A stretch of 64,000 nucleotides of DNA from Bursaphelenchus xylophilus (Eukaryota; Nematoda; Chromadorea; Rhabditida; Aphelenchoididae), in NCBI GenBank assembly GCA_904066235.2, contig CAJFCV020000005.1, forward strand, positions 2,778,501 to 2,842,500, in the 5' to 3' direction. The position numbers and the translations under genes were made by a program. Each line of letters begins with the position of its first letter. Within the stretch, counting starts at the first letter, position 1. This document shows, in pieces, positions 53,693 through 64,000 of this stretch. The notes beneath the pieces were generated by a model. That model made no database searches and had not been told where the DNA came from. It saw only the letters and a program-made list of their open reading frames with translations.

Positions 53693-56468
53693 ATGCCGAT
53701 CAAAGGAGCGAAATTCGTAAGTTTCTGCGCAAAATTTGTATAAAATTTTGGTTCTCTAGGATAAACAGAGAATTGGTTTTTTAATTGAAATGGTTTTTAG
53801 AATGCTATGTATCTTTTTTTACCAAGATTTTTCAATTTTTCCTCATTTTTTGATGATTTTTTATAAAAATTTGGATTTTTTCGAAAAATTTCAAAATTTT
53901 CTTCGCCAAAAAGACTGGCCATGAACTCTAGTTTCCCTGTAATGTATAAATACTTCATTATTTTTTATTTACTGACCATAAAATTAAGATTTTTAAAAAT
54001 TTTTTGCCGTTTTATTGGCAATTTTCAAAAAATCTTGTGATTTGATGCTAAAATATGGTCGCTATGGTCTGAAATTTTTGTCAAATTATTTGAACTGCCC
54101 TAGGGATCTATTTCAAACCGTATTTTTCAATTTTAAATTTTTGAATTTCCAAAAAATCCCAAAGATTTGTCATTTTTCGGCAAAAATTGATGATTTTTGA
54201 TAAAAACAAGCAAAAAAATAGAAAACAAAGCTGAATGTGGCCAAAAATAGGGCCACATTGTATTTATTTTCTATTCCAATCAGGTCTACCTTTATTTGAG
54301 ATTACATTTTTTTTAATTTAAACGTTTTTTTTCAGATCGTTTTATCCGTTGTGGTGACCATTTTCATCGCAATTTGCACCACCGTGGCCAACCAACTGGC
54401 CAAGACAGCGTTAAGCGAGGACCCTGAAAACTTCTCAGCACCCTTTTTCTTGGCCTACTTTGGGACTTTGATGATGATTCCGCTCTATCCGGCATATTTA
54501 TTAATTAAAGTCATCTTTTCAAAGGAATCGGTCGCCAAAATCAACGAAAACGCGTTAAAAGTGGTGGAAAATAAAGATGTAGGTCGATAAAAGGAGTTAT
54601 TTTGACGTTATCTATGATATGAATTCGTATGAGTTCGATTTTAAGTGTTTTCTAACCTAAAATACGATGATTTTTCAAAGCTGTCACAAGTGTGATGACT
54701 TTGCAATTTAGGCCATAACTAAGTCATCGATGATACTATAATCGCAATTTTTTGTAAGAACAAGGAATGAGTACTTAGGAGGCTAACATCGTTGGAAAAA
54801 TTCAATTTCATGACATAGCTGCCATTTTATACGATAAAAAAATTTTCGGATGCAAAATGTAGACGGAAAATTGAAACGTCGGTTTTGCAAAAATAAAATG
54901 CCTCTGGCAAGAAACAAATATGCCATCTTATTTTACTCACAATAGGCTGTCAAAATATATATTACACTTGATATCTTCTTGTCCATGACTTATCAAATCC
55001 TTTGATTTAAAAATGTTTGTCATCCTCTCAAGGAAATTTCAAATTTTTCGTATTTTAGGGTAAATTATATCCCGAACTGACCCTGCTCCTTGGCTCTGCG
55101 ATCTCTGTGGCCTTATGGACAGGCCCACCGTTTCTCTTCGGCATCTCCGTCCAGTATATTTCGGTTTCGGCCGCCACGGCAATCGGAAGTTTGAGTGCGG
55201 CCATGGTGTTCGTCTTTAGTATTTTATGGCTGGATGCTCAATTCTGCTTCTTTAAGGTGTGTTCTCAAAATTCGTATGAATTTAATTGTCGGTTTCACAT
55301 GTTTTGTCATCCATCTGATGTCTAGTATAATATAATTTTCTGTTTTAAAATACAGTTTTTATTCTAAAACTTCTCTTTCAGGCCGGTGGAATCGTCGTGA
55401 GCATCGTTGGAGTTGTGATTTTATCCATGGACGGGCAATTTACTGGCAGCGTTTTCGGAGTTTGCCTGATCTTAATATGGGCTCTACTGACTGCTATTTA
55501 TACAGTAAGAATCATAAATTTTGTCACTTTCGTGGTATATTTAGCACGAGTAGGATATTATAAAGACTTTCGCACGATTTTCCCGGAAAAAATCCGTTGA
55601 TTAGGGCAAAAGCGACATGTTATACGATGAAACATGGTTTTGAACCCGTATTTTATACTTTGAAAAGTCATTTTTTTAGGAATATACGTTTCTAGCAACC
55701 ATAAAACTTTTTTACCGTCAATATCCTACGTTATAACGAAAAGTGACATTTTATACGATGAAACATGTTTTTAAACTCGTATTTTAGAATTAGAAAAGTC
55801 ATTTTTTTTTGAGGAATATACGCTTCTAGGCAACCATAAAACTTTTTTACCGTCAATATCCTACGTTATAGCAAAAAGTGACATTTTATACGATAAAACC
55901 TGTTTTGATGACCCAATTTTCGTTGCAGACAGCCTTCAAAAAGGCTTTCGGAGATCTCTCGCTGGGTCAGGTTCTATTCTATCAAACTCTTTTGGGCCTA
56001 TCCAACTTCATATGGAACACAATCCCAATGTTTTTTATGGGATATCTGGATTATGATCGAATCAATTGGAGTTCTGTTCCATGGTTGCCTGTCCTCGGCA
56101 ACGCTCTTGCCGGTTGTGGTAAGAGCTCAGGGGACATTCACACTCGTTTTTCAGCCTTCAGTGTGGGGGCCAACTTTGGAATTGCCCTTCTGAATCCGCT
56201 CGTTGTCTCCATCGCTTTTCTCGTTGGGATCCCAATGAATGCAGGTAAAATCCACACTTTTTTCAGTCTTCAAATGTCCATAAAATCCATCGTAATCAAT
56301 TCTACATCCAATTTTTTAGCTGTCGACATTATTTTCCGCGGACTGCCTGCGGGCATAAAGGCCTATATCGGCGGGTTTTTCATTTTGGGCGGGTTCTGTT
56401 TAACCAGCCTCCCTTTCGACGAATGGTCCAAGAAATTCATCTCCAAATACCGTAACCCCAACCCATAA
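53693..56468 (+). CDS. SLC35F3/F4-like membrane transporter, gene 2 of 3 (7 exons)
   Basis: Exons 53693-53716, 54336-54578, 55059-55256, 55382-55504, 55929-56118, 56155-56244 and 56320-56468 keep frame throughout, giving 338 residues. It starts MPIKGAKF, then IVLSVVVTIFIAIC. Signatures match gene 1: FSAPFFLAYFGTLMMIPLYP, VQYISVSAATAIGSLSAAMV, LSMDGQFTGSVFGV, TAFKKAFGDLSLGQVLFYQT, GIALLNPLVVSIAFLVGIPM and AVDIIFRGLPAG with LPFDEW. Intron 5 is only 36 nt. The C terminus is slightly longer than gene 1. Intron 4 has tandem copies of a TTATACGATGAAAC-containing unit. AATAAA at 56508 is a plausible poly(A) signal. Same strand and order as its neighbours, so it arose by tandem duplication. Confidence 0.87.
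55600..55910 (+). repeat. Intronic tandem repeat of about 125 bp
   Basis: Two good copies and a third partial copy of a unit with GACATNTTATACGATGAAAC and GGCAACCATAAAACTTTTTT. The ATACGATGAAA block is the inverse of TTTCATCGTAT in the 49-bp array at 47.4-48.0 kb. Confidence 0.7.
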
Positions 56469-56559
56469 CCTGTTGTTGTCGCCGTGGTGATCGTGTTTCC
56501 GGGTCAATAATAAACTGGTGGCACTGATTTTTTACATTTAAAAATGCTTTTGAAATTTT

Positions 56560-58310
56560 TGATGACTTTTGGGAAGTAATTTTCAAATGCGATTTTGAGT
56601 ATGTTACAGTAATCTGACGTGGTTTTTGTCAGTTACAATATTGTTTATCAAGGCTAGAAACATATCTTTGTGGGTTTTTGTGACATTTACATAAGAATGA
56701 AAAAAGTTACAATCAAAATAAGGAACCTCTCTTTGAGATTATATTTGGTTTGAATTATTTTTCAAACTAAAATTTCGCTATGTTACAGTAATCTGACGTG
56801 GTTGGTGTCAGTTACGATATTGTTTAGCAAGCCGAGAGGCATATTTATGTGGGTTTTTGTGACATTTACAAAAGAATGAAAAAAGTTAAAATCAAAAAAA
56901 GTAACTTCTCTTGGAAATGGGGCGCTCTTTTCAAACCAAATTTTCGCTATGTTACAGTAATCCAACTGCTTATTGTCAGCTTAAATATTGTTACAAGGTC
57001 TAGAAAGTATTTCGGTACTCGTTTTTGTAAAGATCCATCGATAATTCAGCATGTTTTATTCGATAAATTAAAAGTCATCATGGGTAATATTCAAAAACTG
57101 ATTAAATCCTTTTTACAACTACTTCAGCATGTTGCAAAAAAACGAATACAGCTTATTCCATTTCCTATCACCCTCATCTATGAACTTTTCGGTTTCATTC
57201 ATTTTCCGAACACTCAAACCCAACACACACGTAAAAATTAAAGACATGTGCACCTAGACAAACAATCGAATACAACTGGTAAAACCCCATTGTTACCGAT
57301 TACTGTCAACTCAAAGAAAGTGTGATCTACAATAGAGAAATTGAAAAGTTACTCCCCCAGTAATGGGGACTTTTTCGAAGTGAATGTTTGACCTTATTCA
57401 ATAGGTATTGTACAAGACCTCTAAAGTAATCTGATGGCTGTTCTGTAGTGAACTTGTAATTACTCGTTTATTTGGAGTTCGAAAATTTCGATTCAACATG
57501 GTGGAGGTGAAGGCCGAAAATGTAAGAAATTTTACGTCTTGCGATCAAATTTATATAAATCATGAGATTTGAAGGGAAGAGTGAGAAAAATACCCCATAA
57601 ATTCCGTAATTTGTAAAATTAAGGGCTGAAATTTGCCTCTGGCAGGGCTGATGCTACAGTAATCCTCAGCGAAAAATTTTATCTCTATAAGTTGAGATTC
57701 GTCCAAGCTGAGAGACATTTTATATTAACCATGACACATTAAGCCATATTCGAAAGACATAGGTGTAGACGTCGTATTTTAAAAGATATTGAGCTGAAAT
57801 TTGCCATAGTTTAGCTCGATGCTATGGTAATCCGATACAAAAAAGACTACAGTAAACAACGGTGATAGCGATCAGTTCTATACACATTTATATTAACGAT
57901 CATGCACCAAAGCGGGAATAAGAAACTCATTGCCGTGAACGTATTTTAGCAAAGAACTTTATCAAATTTTGTGTCCTGATTTTGACTCTGATGCTACAGT
58001 AATCCAGGGTACCAAAATTGAAAGTAATACCTTCAATCTGTGCCTTTGGAATGCATTTTATATTCACCACGAGGCTTTAGAGCAAGGTGTAGAAAAATTG
58101 TTATAAATCCCGTATTTTGTGAAGAAACTGAACGTCGCTTTGCATGATAGAGCAATAAACTGCAGTAATCATCTCGGCAAAATATGATTTTAATCTGACC
58201 AAAAACAGAGGACCAGCAGGCGAAAATATATTAGTCATCATCGGCTAAAGTCATCGGAAAAACACGATTTTTCGATCCGTATTTTACCCCAACATATATG
58301 CATATTGTAC
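56560..58310. repeat. Diverged tandem array, unit about 165-180 bp
   Basis: The block GTTACAGTAATCTGACGTGG recurs near 56605 and 56783, then weaker at 56951 and 57440. Further on, GATGCTACAGTAATCC-like blocks recur near 57655, 57828, 57993 and 58155, each followed by a TTTTATATTAACCA-type block about 65 bp later. Exon 1 of SLC35F-like gene 3 (57498-57521) lies within the array. Copies are well diverged, so this is an old array. Confidence 0.6.
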
Positions 58311-59997
58311 TGTAAATAACTTTCAGACCCTCCTCTCCATCGTTGTTTGTCTTTTCGTCGCGCTGAGCAACACATTTTCCGGCCAATTCGCGAAAGAAGC
58401 GCTGACGTTGGACGAGACCAAGTTCTTCGCGCCTTATTGGATGACCTACCTCAACACGCTGCTGATGATCCCATTATATCCGATTTTCTTGGCAGTCAAA
58501 GTGTTATTTACCACGGCAAAGGCGACCGACATCAATTACGATGCTATGAAAATTTTGAAAAATGAAAAAGTAAAGAAAATCAAGGCCAACAAACTTTTTC
58601 AGGGGAAATTCTACCCGATCCCGGTGCTGATTGTCGCCTCAATCCTCATCGTCTATGGCTGGATCGCGCCGAACTACATTTTCGCGGTCTCGTTGAAGTT
58701 TATTTCGGTTTCGGCCGCGGTCTCCATAAACTCGCTGAATGCCGCGATGGTCTTTGTTTTGTCGATCCTCTGGCTGAAGGCGAGATTCAGCTGGTTTAAA
58801 GTTGGTTTTACACTTTTTCAGGGCTTGATTACAGTTTTAGAGCTCTTTTTTGGCAATTTTAGGTATCTGATGTCAAGTGCAATATAATTTTAGGCTTGTG
58901 GAGTGGTTTTGAGTATAGCAGGCGTTGTGCTAGTCTCCATGGACGATGAATTTACTGGGAGTGTCACCGGGGTGGTCTTAATTTTGCTGTGCGCTTCGTG
59001 TATCGCCATCTACAACGTATGTTGCGATTCGTTTTTTTGGCTATAAAATTAGATATAAGCAATCAAATTTGGTCTAAAATAGCTTTTCCATGCTACTGGC
59101 AATATTTTAAGGCCTCATCTTCCTATTAAAACCTCAACATTGACCTTATTTGACTTTATTTTACCTGATCCGACCTTATTTTATACTATTAGCTTTTTGG
59201 CTATAAAATTAGTCACAAATCGCCAAATTTGGTCTAAAATAGCTTTTTCATGCTACCAGCAATATTTTAATACCGGATCTGCCCATTAAAACCTCAAGAT
59301 CGACTTTATTTTACCTGATCCGACCTTACTTTAGACCTCCTTCAAAAAGATCTTCGGTGATCTCAATCTTGGCCAAGTTTTGTTCTTCCTGACTCTTCTA
59401 GGACTCGCCAACCTCGTCTTCAACTCATTTACCACGTACATGTTGGTAAAATACGACTTGGACGTCCTAGTTTGGGAGGCGATTCCGTGGAAAGCTGTGG
59501 CCGGAAATTTGGCCATGGCTGCTTGTAAGTGTGACCTACAATGCCAATTTGCTTTTTATCACGTTCTTTAGTGTATAACATCTCTGTGAACATGGGAATC
59601 GCCATTCTGAATCCATTGGTCGTCTCCATCGGGATACTTTTAGGAATCCCCATCAGCGCAGGTAGGATCACAAAATTTTATGTGATTTCAACGGAAATCT
59701 TTTGCTTTGATGGCCTTGTAGGATCAAATACGAGTTCTTTTCTGATCTCCACGCCTTAGACATTAAAATTTCGCCGATTTCGAAGACTTTTTATATTATC
59801 CATGGCAAATTTCTTCGAATTTTCGTCTGAAACAACATTTCTATCCCAATTTTTCAGCTGTCGACATTCTCTTCCACGGTCTGGATGCCGGACTAACAGT
59901 TTTGGTTGGTGGGATCTTGATCTCCATCGGATTTTGTCTAAATACGCTGCCCATTGACGAATGGACAAGGAAAAAACCTGTCGTTATTGTTGCCTAA
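57498..59997 (+). CDS. SLC35F3/F4-like membrane transporter, gene 3 of 3 (7 exons)
   Basis: Exons 57498-57521, 58327-58569, 58603-58800, 58894-59016, 59335-59524, 59572-59661 and 59858-59997 give 335 residues. Exon lengths 24, 243, 198, 123, 190 and 90 are the same as in gene 2. Signatures: FFAPYWMTYLNTLLMIPLYP, LKFISVSAAVSINSLNAAMV, VSMDDEFTGSVTGV, TSFKKIFGDLNLGQVLFF, NMGIAILNPLVVSIGILLGI and AVDILFHGLDAG with LPIDEW. The intron at 58570-58602 is just 33 nt, a multiple of three with no stop; if retained it would add VKKIKANKLFQ to a cytosolic loop. Intron 4 contains a tandem duplication of about 156 bp that reaches the acceptor. Substrate unknown. Confidence 0.86.
59025..59334 (+). repeat. 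Tandem duplication filling intron 4 of SLC35F-like gene 3
   Basis: Two copies of about 156 bp sharing TTTGGCTATAAAATTAG, AAATTTGGTCTAAAATAGCT and TTTACCTGATCCGACCTTA. The second copy ends in the working acceptor TTACTTTAG; the first has TTATTTTATAC at that place. Confidence 0.78.
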
Positions 59998-60276
59998 ATC
60001 CCTAATCCGACTCAAAATCAGCTCTAAATACTATTTCAAACTCATTTCCTTTAATTCAAGTCCATTTCATTCCAATAATTACAAAAAAAATCAAGTCCGA
60101 CATCATGGTAATAATTTATTTATATTATAGCATTGAACCAACAAAGTGTACAAAAAATAATGCGAATACCCATATACAATACTTGACAACTTACAAAAGG
60201 TCTAGGGGGGACATTTTCTAGCAGAAATTTGCAATTTTTACCACAACTATTTGAGATCTCCTCTAAAATAAGGTAA

Positions 60277-61931
60277 TTACTCCGGTTTTCTCACCGTTCC
60301 GGCAACTGTAACGTTGGAGCCGTACGAGTGGTGGGGGGATATTGTATCGCGCACAGTCTGTAACGATAAATTAGACGAGAGGAAATCAAAATGAAAAACT
60401 TTTTTCGAATTCTCTCTTCTGCGGAGATGGCTCGGTTAACAGCAGCTCACAGCCGTCCAATACCGCGACCCGGTGCGCTGGTAGCAGTCTAAAATTAAAG
60501 TTCAAGTCTTGTTTTACATTTCGGGAGCAAAAGACGGGGACAATAAGAAGGGGAAACGTCGTTTTCAGACCTCTAAACTCGACCTACTTCAAGGTGGTAT
60601 GCTCAAGACAAAAATCCCTAAAAATCGAATGCAAGTGTAAGAAACTACCAAAAAAAGGTGCAAGAAATAAAATCCACGAGTCCACAAATGATACGTCTAT
60701 ATTGTACTGATGAGATCTCTAGGGAAAACCACTTTATAATAGCTATTAACCTTGTACTGGCTCCACGCGGGTCCGTTTCATGTCCATGCCTTCGGGGCCG
60801 CAGTCCCATCGGCGTTTCATCGGTTTCAGCGGGGTGAGATCAGACGAGGGTGGGCTGTAGCCATCGTGTTCCACCACCTGAGGCTGCAGCGCAGAGAAAT
60901 CCGTTTCGTAACTGAAAGCAGAGAGTGAATTCTCCCAACTTGCACTGCTGGAGCAGGATTCGGAGAGCGAAGAATCGCGTGATGAGGTTGGACTGGGCGA
61001 CCAGAAGCCCGAGTAGCCTTGGAATGGATCGTAGTTCTGAAAAATGCCAATAAATTATTCAAAATAAAAAAAATTCAAAACTTTTCAAGAAATTTGAATT
61101 TCTACCAAAAAATCCGTCGTCCAAATAAAAGAAACTACTCTCGTTAGACACCTAGAAGCTTCTACTACCTATATCTATCCATTTGGAGTCATAAAACCAT
61201 CAACAATCATGAAAAAAATATTAATTTAGACATCAGACATCAAGTGTAATATAAATGATGCCGGAAAAACGCTAAAAACAAAACAATCCACACCCTACGA
61301 GCTGTGTAATACACTATTCTACTTAAAGATAGCCAAAAACATCTATCGTTAGACCAATAACCTCTGATTTTTTCTTCATCCATATTAACCTAGTACAATA
61401 AAAAAATCAATTTTAAAGTGAACTCACCTCATCAAAACCAGTAGCAGCAGACAGTCCGGACATGGCTTGCTCGAATGGACCATTGGGATTGGTATCGGAA
61501 AAAGAACATGAGTTCTGTGGGGTTACCTGAAGAACCTGGTCCTGGTCTCGGATTCCGAGTTGTTCCAGACCATGCTGACTGTACGATGGGCTCGCATACG
61601 AACTGAATCCACTGTCCGACCCATAACCAAAGTCCTGCTCGTATTCGGGGCCCGTTTTCGCGACGCTCCCACCTTCCCCATCCTTCTTGGACTTCTTGTT
61701 CTTGCGGCGCTGCCGACGCTTCTTGGCGCGCGAATCGCCCAGATACTGACACAGACTCTGAATCATGTATTTATGCTGGATCTCGCGCCGGAGGTCCGCT
61801 TCCTTCTCCTCGAGCAACTCACGGCGTTTGCGGATCGCAATGGTTAAAATTTTCGTGGGTGTAACCTCTTTTTCCTTGTCGTTTTCGGCCTTGGCAAACT
61901 TGGCTTGGCTTGAAGAAGCAGCGAAAGACAT
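60277..61931 (-). CDS. Ser/Tyr-rich nuclear protein with SERTA-like helix (2-4 exons)
   Basis: Exon 1 61931-61428 (168 codons) joins 61036 onward at phase 0. Read straight through, exon 2 stops at 60746 (264 aa). A donor at CAAG/GTTAAT (60751) would instead splice to 60488-60451 and 60357-60277, extending the C terminus to about 302 aa (ending AGTVRKPE). The poly(A) signal AATAAA near 60112 lies beyond those exons and supports the longer form. Near residues 24-58, TKILTIAIRKRRELLEEKEADLRREIQ has the Leu/Leu-Arg spacing of a SERTA motif; this is tentative. A strongly basic patch follows (KKRRQRRKNKKSKK, a likely nuclear signal), then Ser/Tyr/Gly-rich sequence and MKRRWDCGPEGMDMKR. TTGCAG 24 nt before the ATG is a possible trans-splice site. 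Confidence 0.68.
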
Positions 61932-64000
61932 CCTGCTCGAGTTTCAATCGGATTCCTGCAAATACAACGAAATTATTATATTGCACTTGACATCGGAAAA
62001 ATATCTCGTAAAAACCACGAAAAGGCGCGAAATAGAGAGTCAAACCCATCTGTAAAACCACATAAATATCATGGACCAACAAATGTTACCATGGAAACAA
62101 AAATATAGCCGAAACAACCACCTTATATTACACTAGACACTTGTGACTCTTCTAGTCAAAAAATAATGAAAAGCTCACCAAATCGACTCCTCTTCGGATC
62201 GAAAAAGACACAAAATGAATTAATTTTTAATTCATTTTGAATTTTGCGACAAAAACATTATTTTTGAGAACAACAAAAATTTCGTAATTTTAGATTGTAA
62301 GACTCAGAAATCAGCTCAAAAATCTATGAAAACTAAACAAGATTTATATAATTTTGATCAAGATACGCTTAAAAAGACTCTGAACAACCTATTTTACCCA
62401 AAAATCCACATCTCCCCCGACGGATTCACTTCAATTTTCCAAAAACATTATTTTAGGTGGATTTCGTCACAAATTATGGAAAATTCCTCGAAAAAATCGC
62501 GTTTTCTGGCCATTTTCGGGACGCGCCTTCATCAGATGGCCTGGAGAACGATCTGCCTGAAAATCCACGTTCAATTTGCATGTTATCCATCTGAATTTGT
62601 GCGATTTCCACCTCGAATTTCGTCAGAAAATTGGAGCGCCGCCGATCGATACGAGAAGAAAACCACGAATGACTCGACACGAGGGAGGCTGGCTGGTCTT
62701 GTGTTAGACAGAAAAAGGTCGGAGAGGATGGGAGAAAGCGAAAGGACGCACAGCTTTGACGCAAGCAACGAAAATTCTAGTTCTTTCGAAAGAAGCCCGA
62801 CCGCGTCCAAAATGCGCGGGATTCGGAGATGGCAGGGCGCAGGTCGCGGAAATTGGTAATGTAAGGTAAGGAGTTTCTGTTGTGAAACTGCACGGAAATA
62901 AATGGCAATAATAGCTTTCTGATTTATTGGGATAGTGGGTTATTGCGTTGTATAAAAGAAATTCTTTATTATTACGACAAATTTCTGAAATGTCGAAAGA
63001 TTATTCAAAGAACCATGGATAATATCGAATAAATGGTTCTATCTCAATAGCTATTTGAAATCTTGGAAAAAAAGTTTTACACAACCTTTTCTCATTTCAT
63101 TTGAATATTTTTCGAATAAGTTTCGAGGCCGTTTAGCTATTCTTACAGTTTTTACAACAATTTTTTCAATGTTACAGAGATGTTTCATTGTATAAAATGT
63201 CGCTTGCTTCTAGAAAACCTTATTGCCCTCCTCTCGCGCCCCGAAGTTCCTCTGACTTCTATGCCCGCTCCCTCACATTAATGTGCTCTATCAAACAGTC
63301 TCGTTTCTCTGACCACTCTCTTCCTTTCTAATCCTCTCCCACGTTTCTCTCGGTTCTCTCGTTTTCCCTAGATCTTTTTCGGAAATTGCTCGATTTCCTT
63401 TGATATTTCGCTATAAATCAAGCTCAGACGGCTGGCTTTGATCATCCGGACTGGTTTGTGCTCTCCGATGTCTAAAATCACGAGGGACGGAACAAAGAAC
63501 GCTAAAAATAGGGAAATAAACGAGTTCGTTTGGATTGAGTTGACGAGAAAACGTATAATCTAAATACTCAATATGGAGTTCGTACAATGTGATGTTGTGC
63601 ATAGTAAATCAAGGCTTTATAGATAATGTACAAAGCAAAAAATACCACTATCTTAGTGAATTTCGAGGCTTTCTATACCAACGTATATTATCCATACCAG
63701 ATATGACAAAATCAACTATAACTTTTTTGTCCTCAAGTATCGGAACCCAAAATTTTGACCATTGAATAAACAGGCTATAGTTTCGAAGTGGTCAACATTT
63801 TAGAAAGATCCATCAAGCCCTCAGGCCATAGTGACCGAAATATTTGAAACGTCATCTCTAATGCAGTGCACTGTATAAATGATCTATAACTTTTGTCGCG
63901 AGATTCAGACGGACTTAAAATTTCGCCAGAATAGAGATTATGCCGTAGGCTATAAGCTGGCTAAATTGCATAAAAATATCTTGTGCCCTGAAGGAATTAC
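61932..64000. other. Terminal intergenic region, no gene supported
   Basis: 62270-62870 has a 178-codon open frame on plus (62326-62859) and overlapping frames on minus, but none shows domain, splice or codon-use support. 62640-62860 is more GC-rich and could be a promoter or 5' leader. 63230-63370 carries another copy of the dispersed TTTCTCTGACC.CTCTC repeat. The rest is AT-rich and unremarkable. Confidence 0.45.

Noticed and set aside
62326..62859. 178-codon open frame on plus
   Set aside because: No domain, splice partner or promoter support; overlapping minus frames are equally open over the GC-richer part.

Overview
The window looks like nuclear DNA from a small-genome invertebrate animal, most likely a nematode. 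The evidence is spliced genes with short introns, GTAAG/GTGAG donors and TTTTNAG acceptors, likely trans-splice acceptors right before start codons (for example at 8006, 38471 and 61951), and animal gene families (MRG15/mrg-1, CZIB, SLC35F). I cannot name the genus. The background is AT-rich and densely packed with foldback (inverted-repeat) elements. I saw no intact transposase. All gene models were built by eye from splice sites and reading-frame continuity.

Layout. 0.2-7.3 kb has no supported gene. It holds a TA-flanked foldback MITE, another foldback repeat at 1.25-1.71 kb, and a striking 3.5-kb, locally GC-rich field with roughly 60 copies of the odd palindrome GCACNGTGC. 8.0-14.6 kb (+) is a five-exon gene for a 402-residue, apparently disordered protein with an RVSF (PP1-docking) and an RFTV (SPAK/OSR1-docking) motif. 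14.6-17.9 kb is intergenic with foldback elements, one carrying a tRNA-like core. 17.9-21.5 kb (-) is an MRG15/mrg-1 homologue whose largest intron contains a palindrome of about 1.1 kb. 21.8-22.7 kb (-) is a CZIB homologue. 23.7-31.0 kb (+) is an eleven-exon gene for a proline-rich nuclear protein of about 1,390 residues with a charged coiled coil. 31.7-33.8 kb is a nest of foldback elements inside a mariner-like terminal repeat.

33.9-46.2 kb is a large inverted duplication. Each arm holds one gene for a single-pass membrane protein (34.4-37.3 kb on minus, 41.1-45.7 kb on plus) and one copy of an 85-residue gene (38.5 kb plus, 39.0 kb minus). The arms act as natural empty and filled sites for several young insertions. 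The two membrane proteins have diverged in their cytoplasmic tails: one ends in a run of 49 prolines, the other in a short acidic tail.

46.5-48.2 kb is a foldback element with a 49-bp tandem array. 48.6-60.0 kb (+) is a tandem array of three SLC35F3/F4-type transporter genes with shared exon lengths. 60.3-61.9 kb (-) is a small serine-rich nuclear protein gene with a SERTA-like helix. From 62 to 64 kb I see no supported gene. The genes look like unrelated housekeeping and lineage-specific loci rather than one pathway. The most unusual content is the GCACNGTGC field, the inverted duplication, and repeated tRNA-like cores inside inverted-repeat elements.
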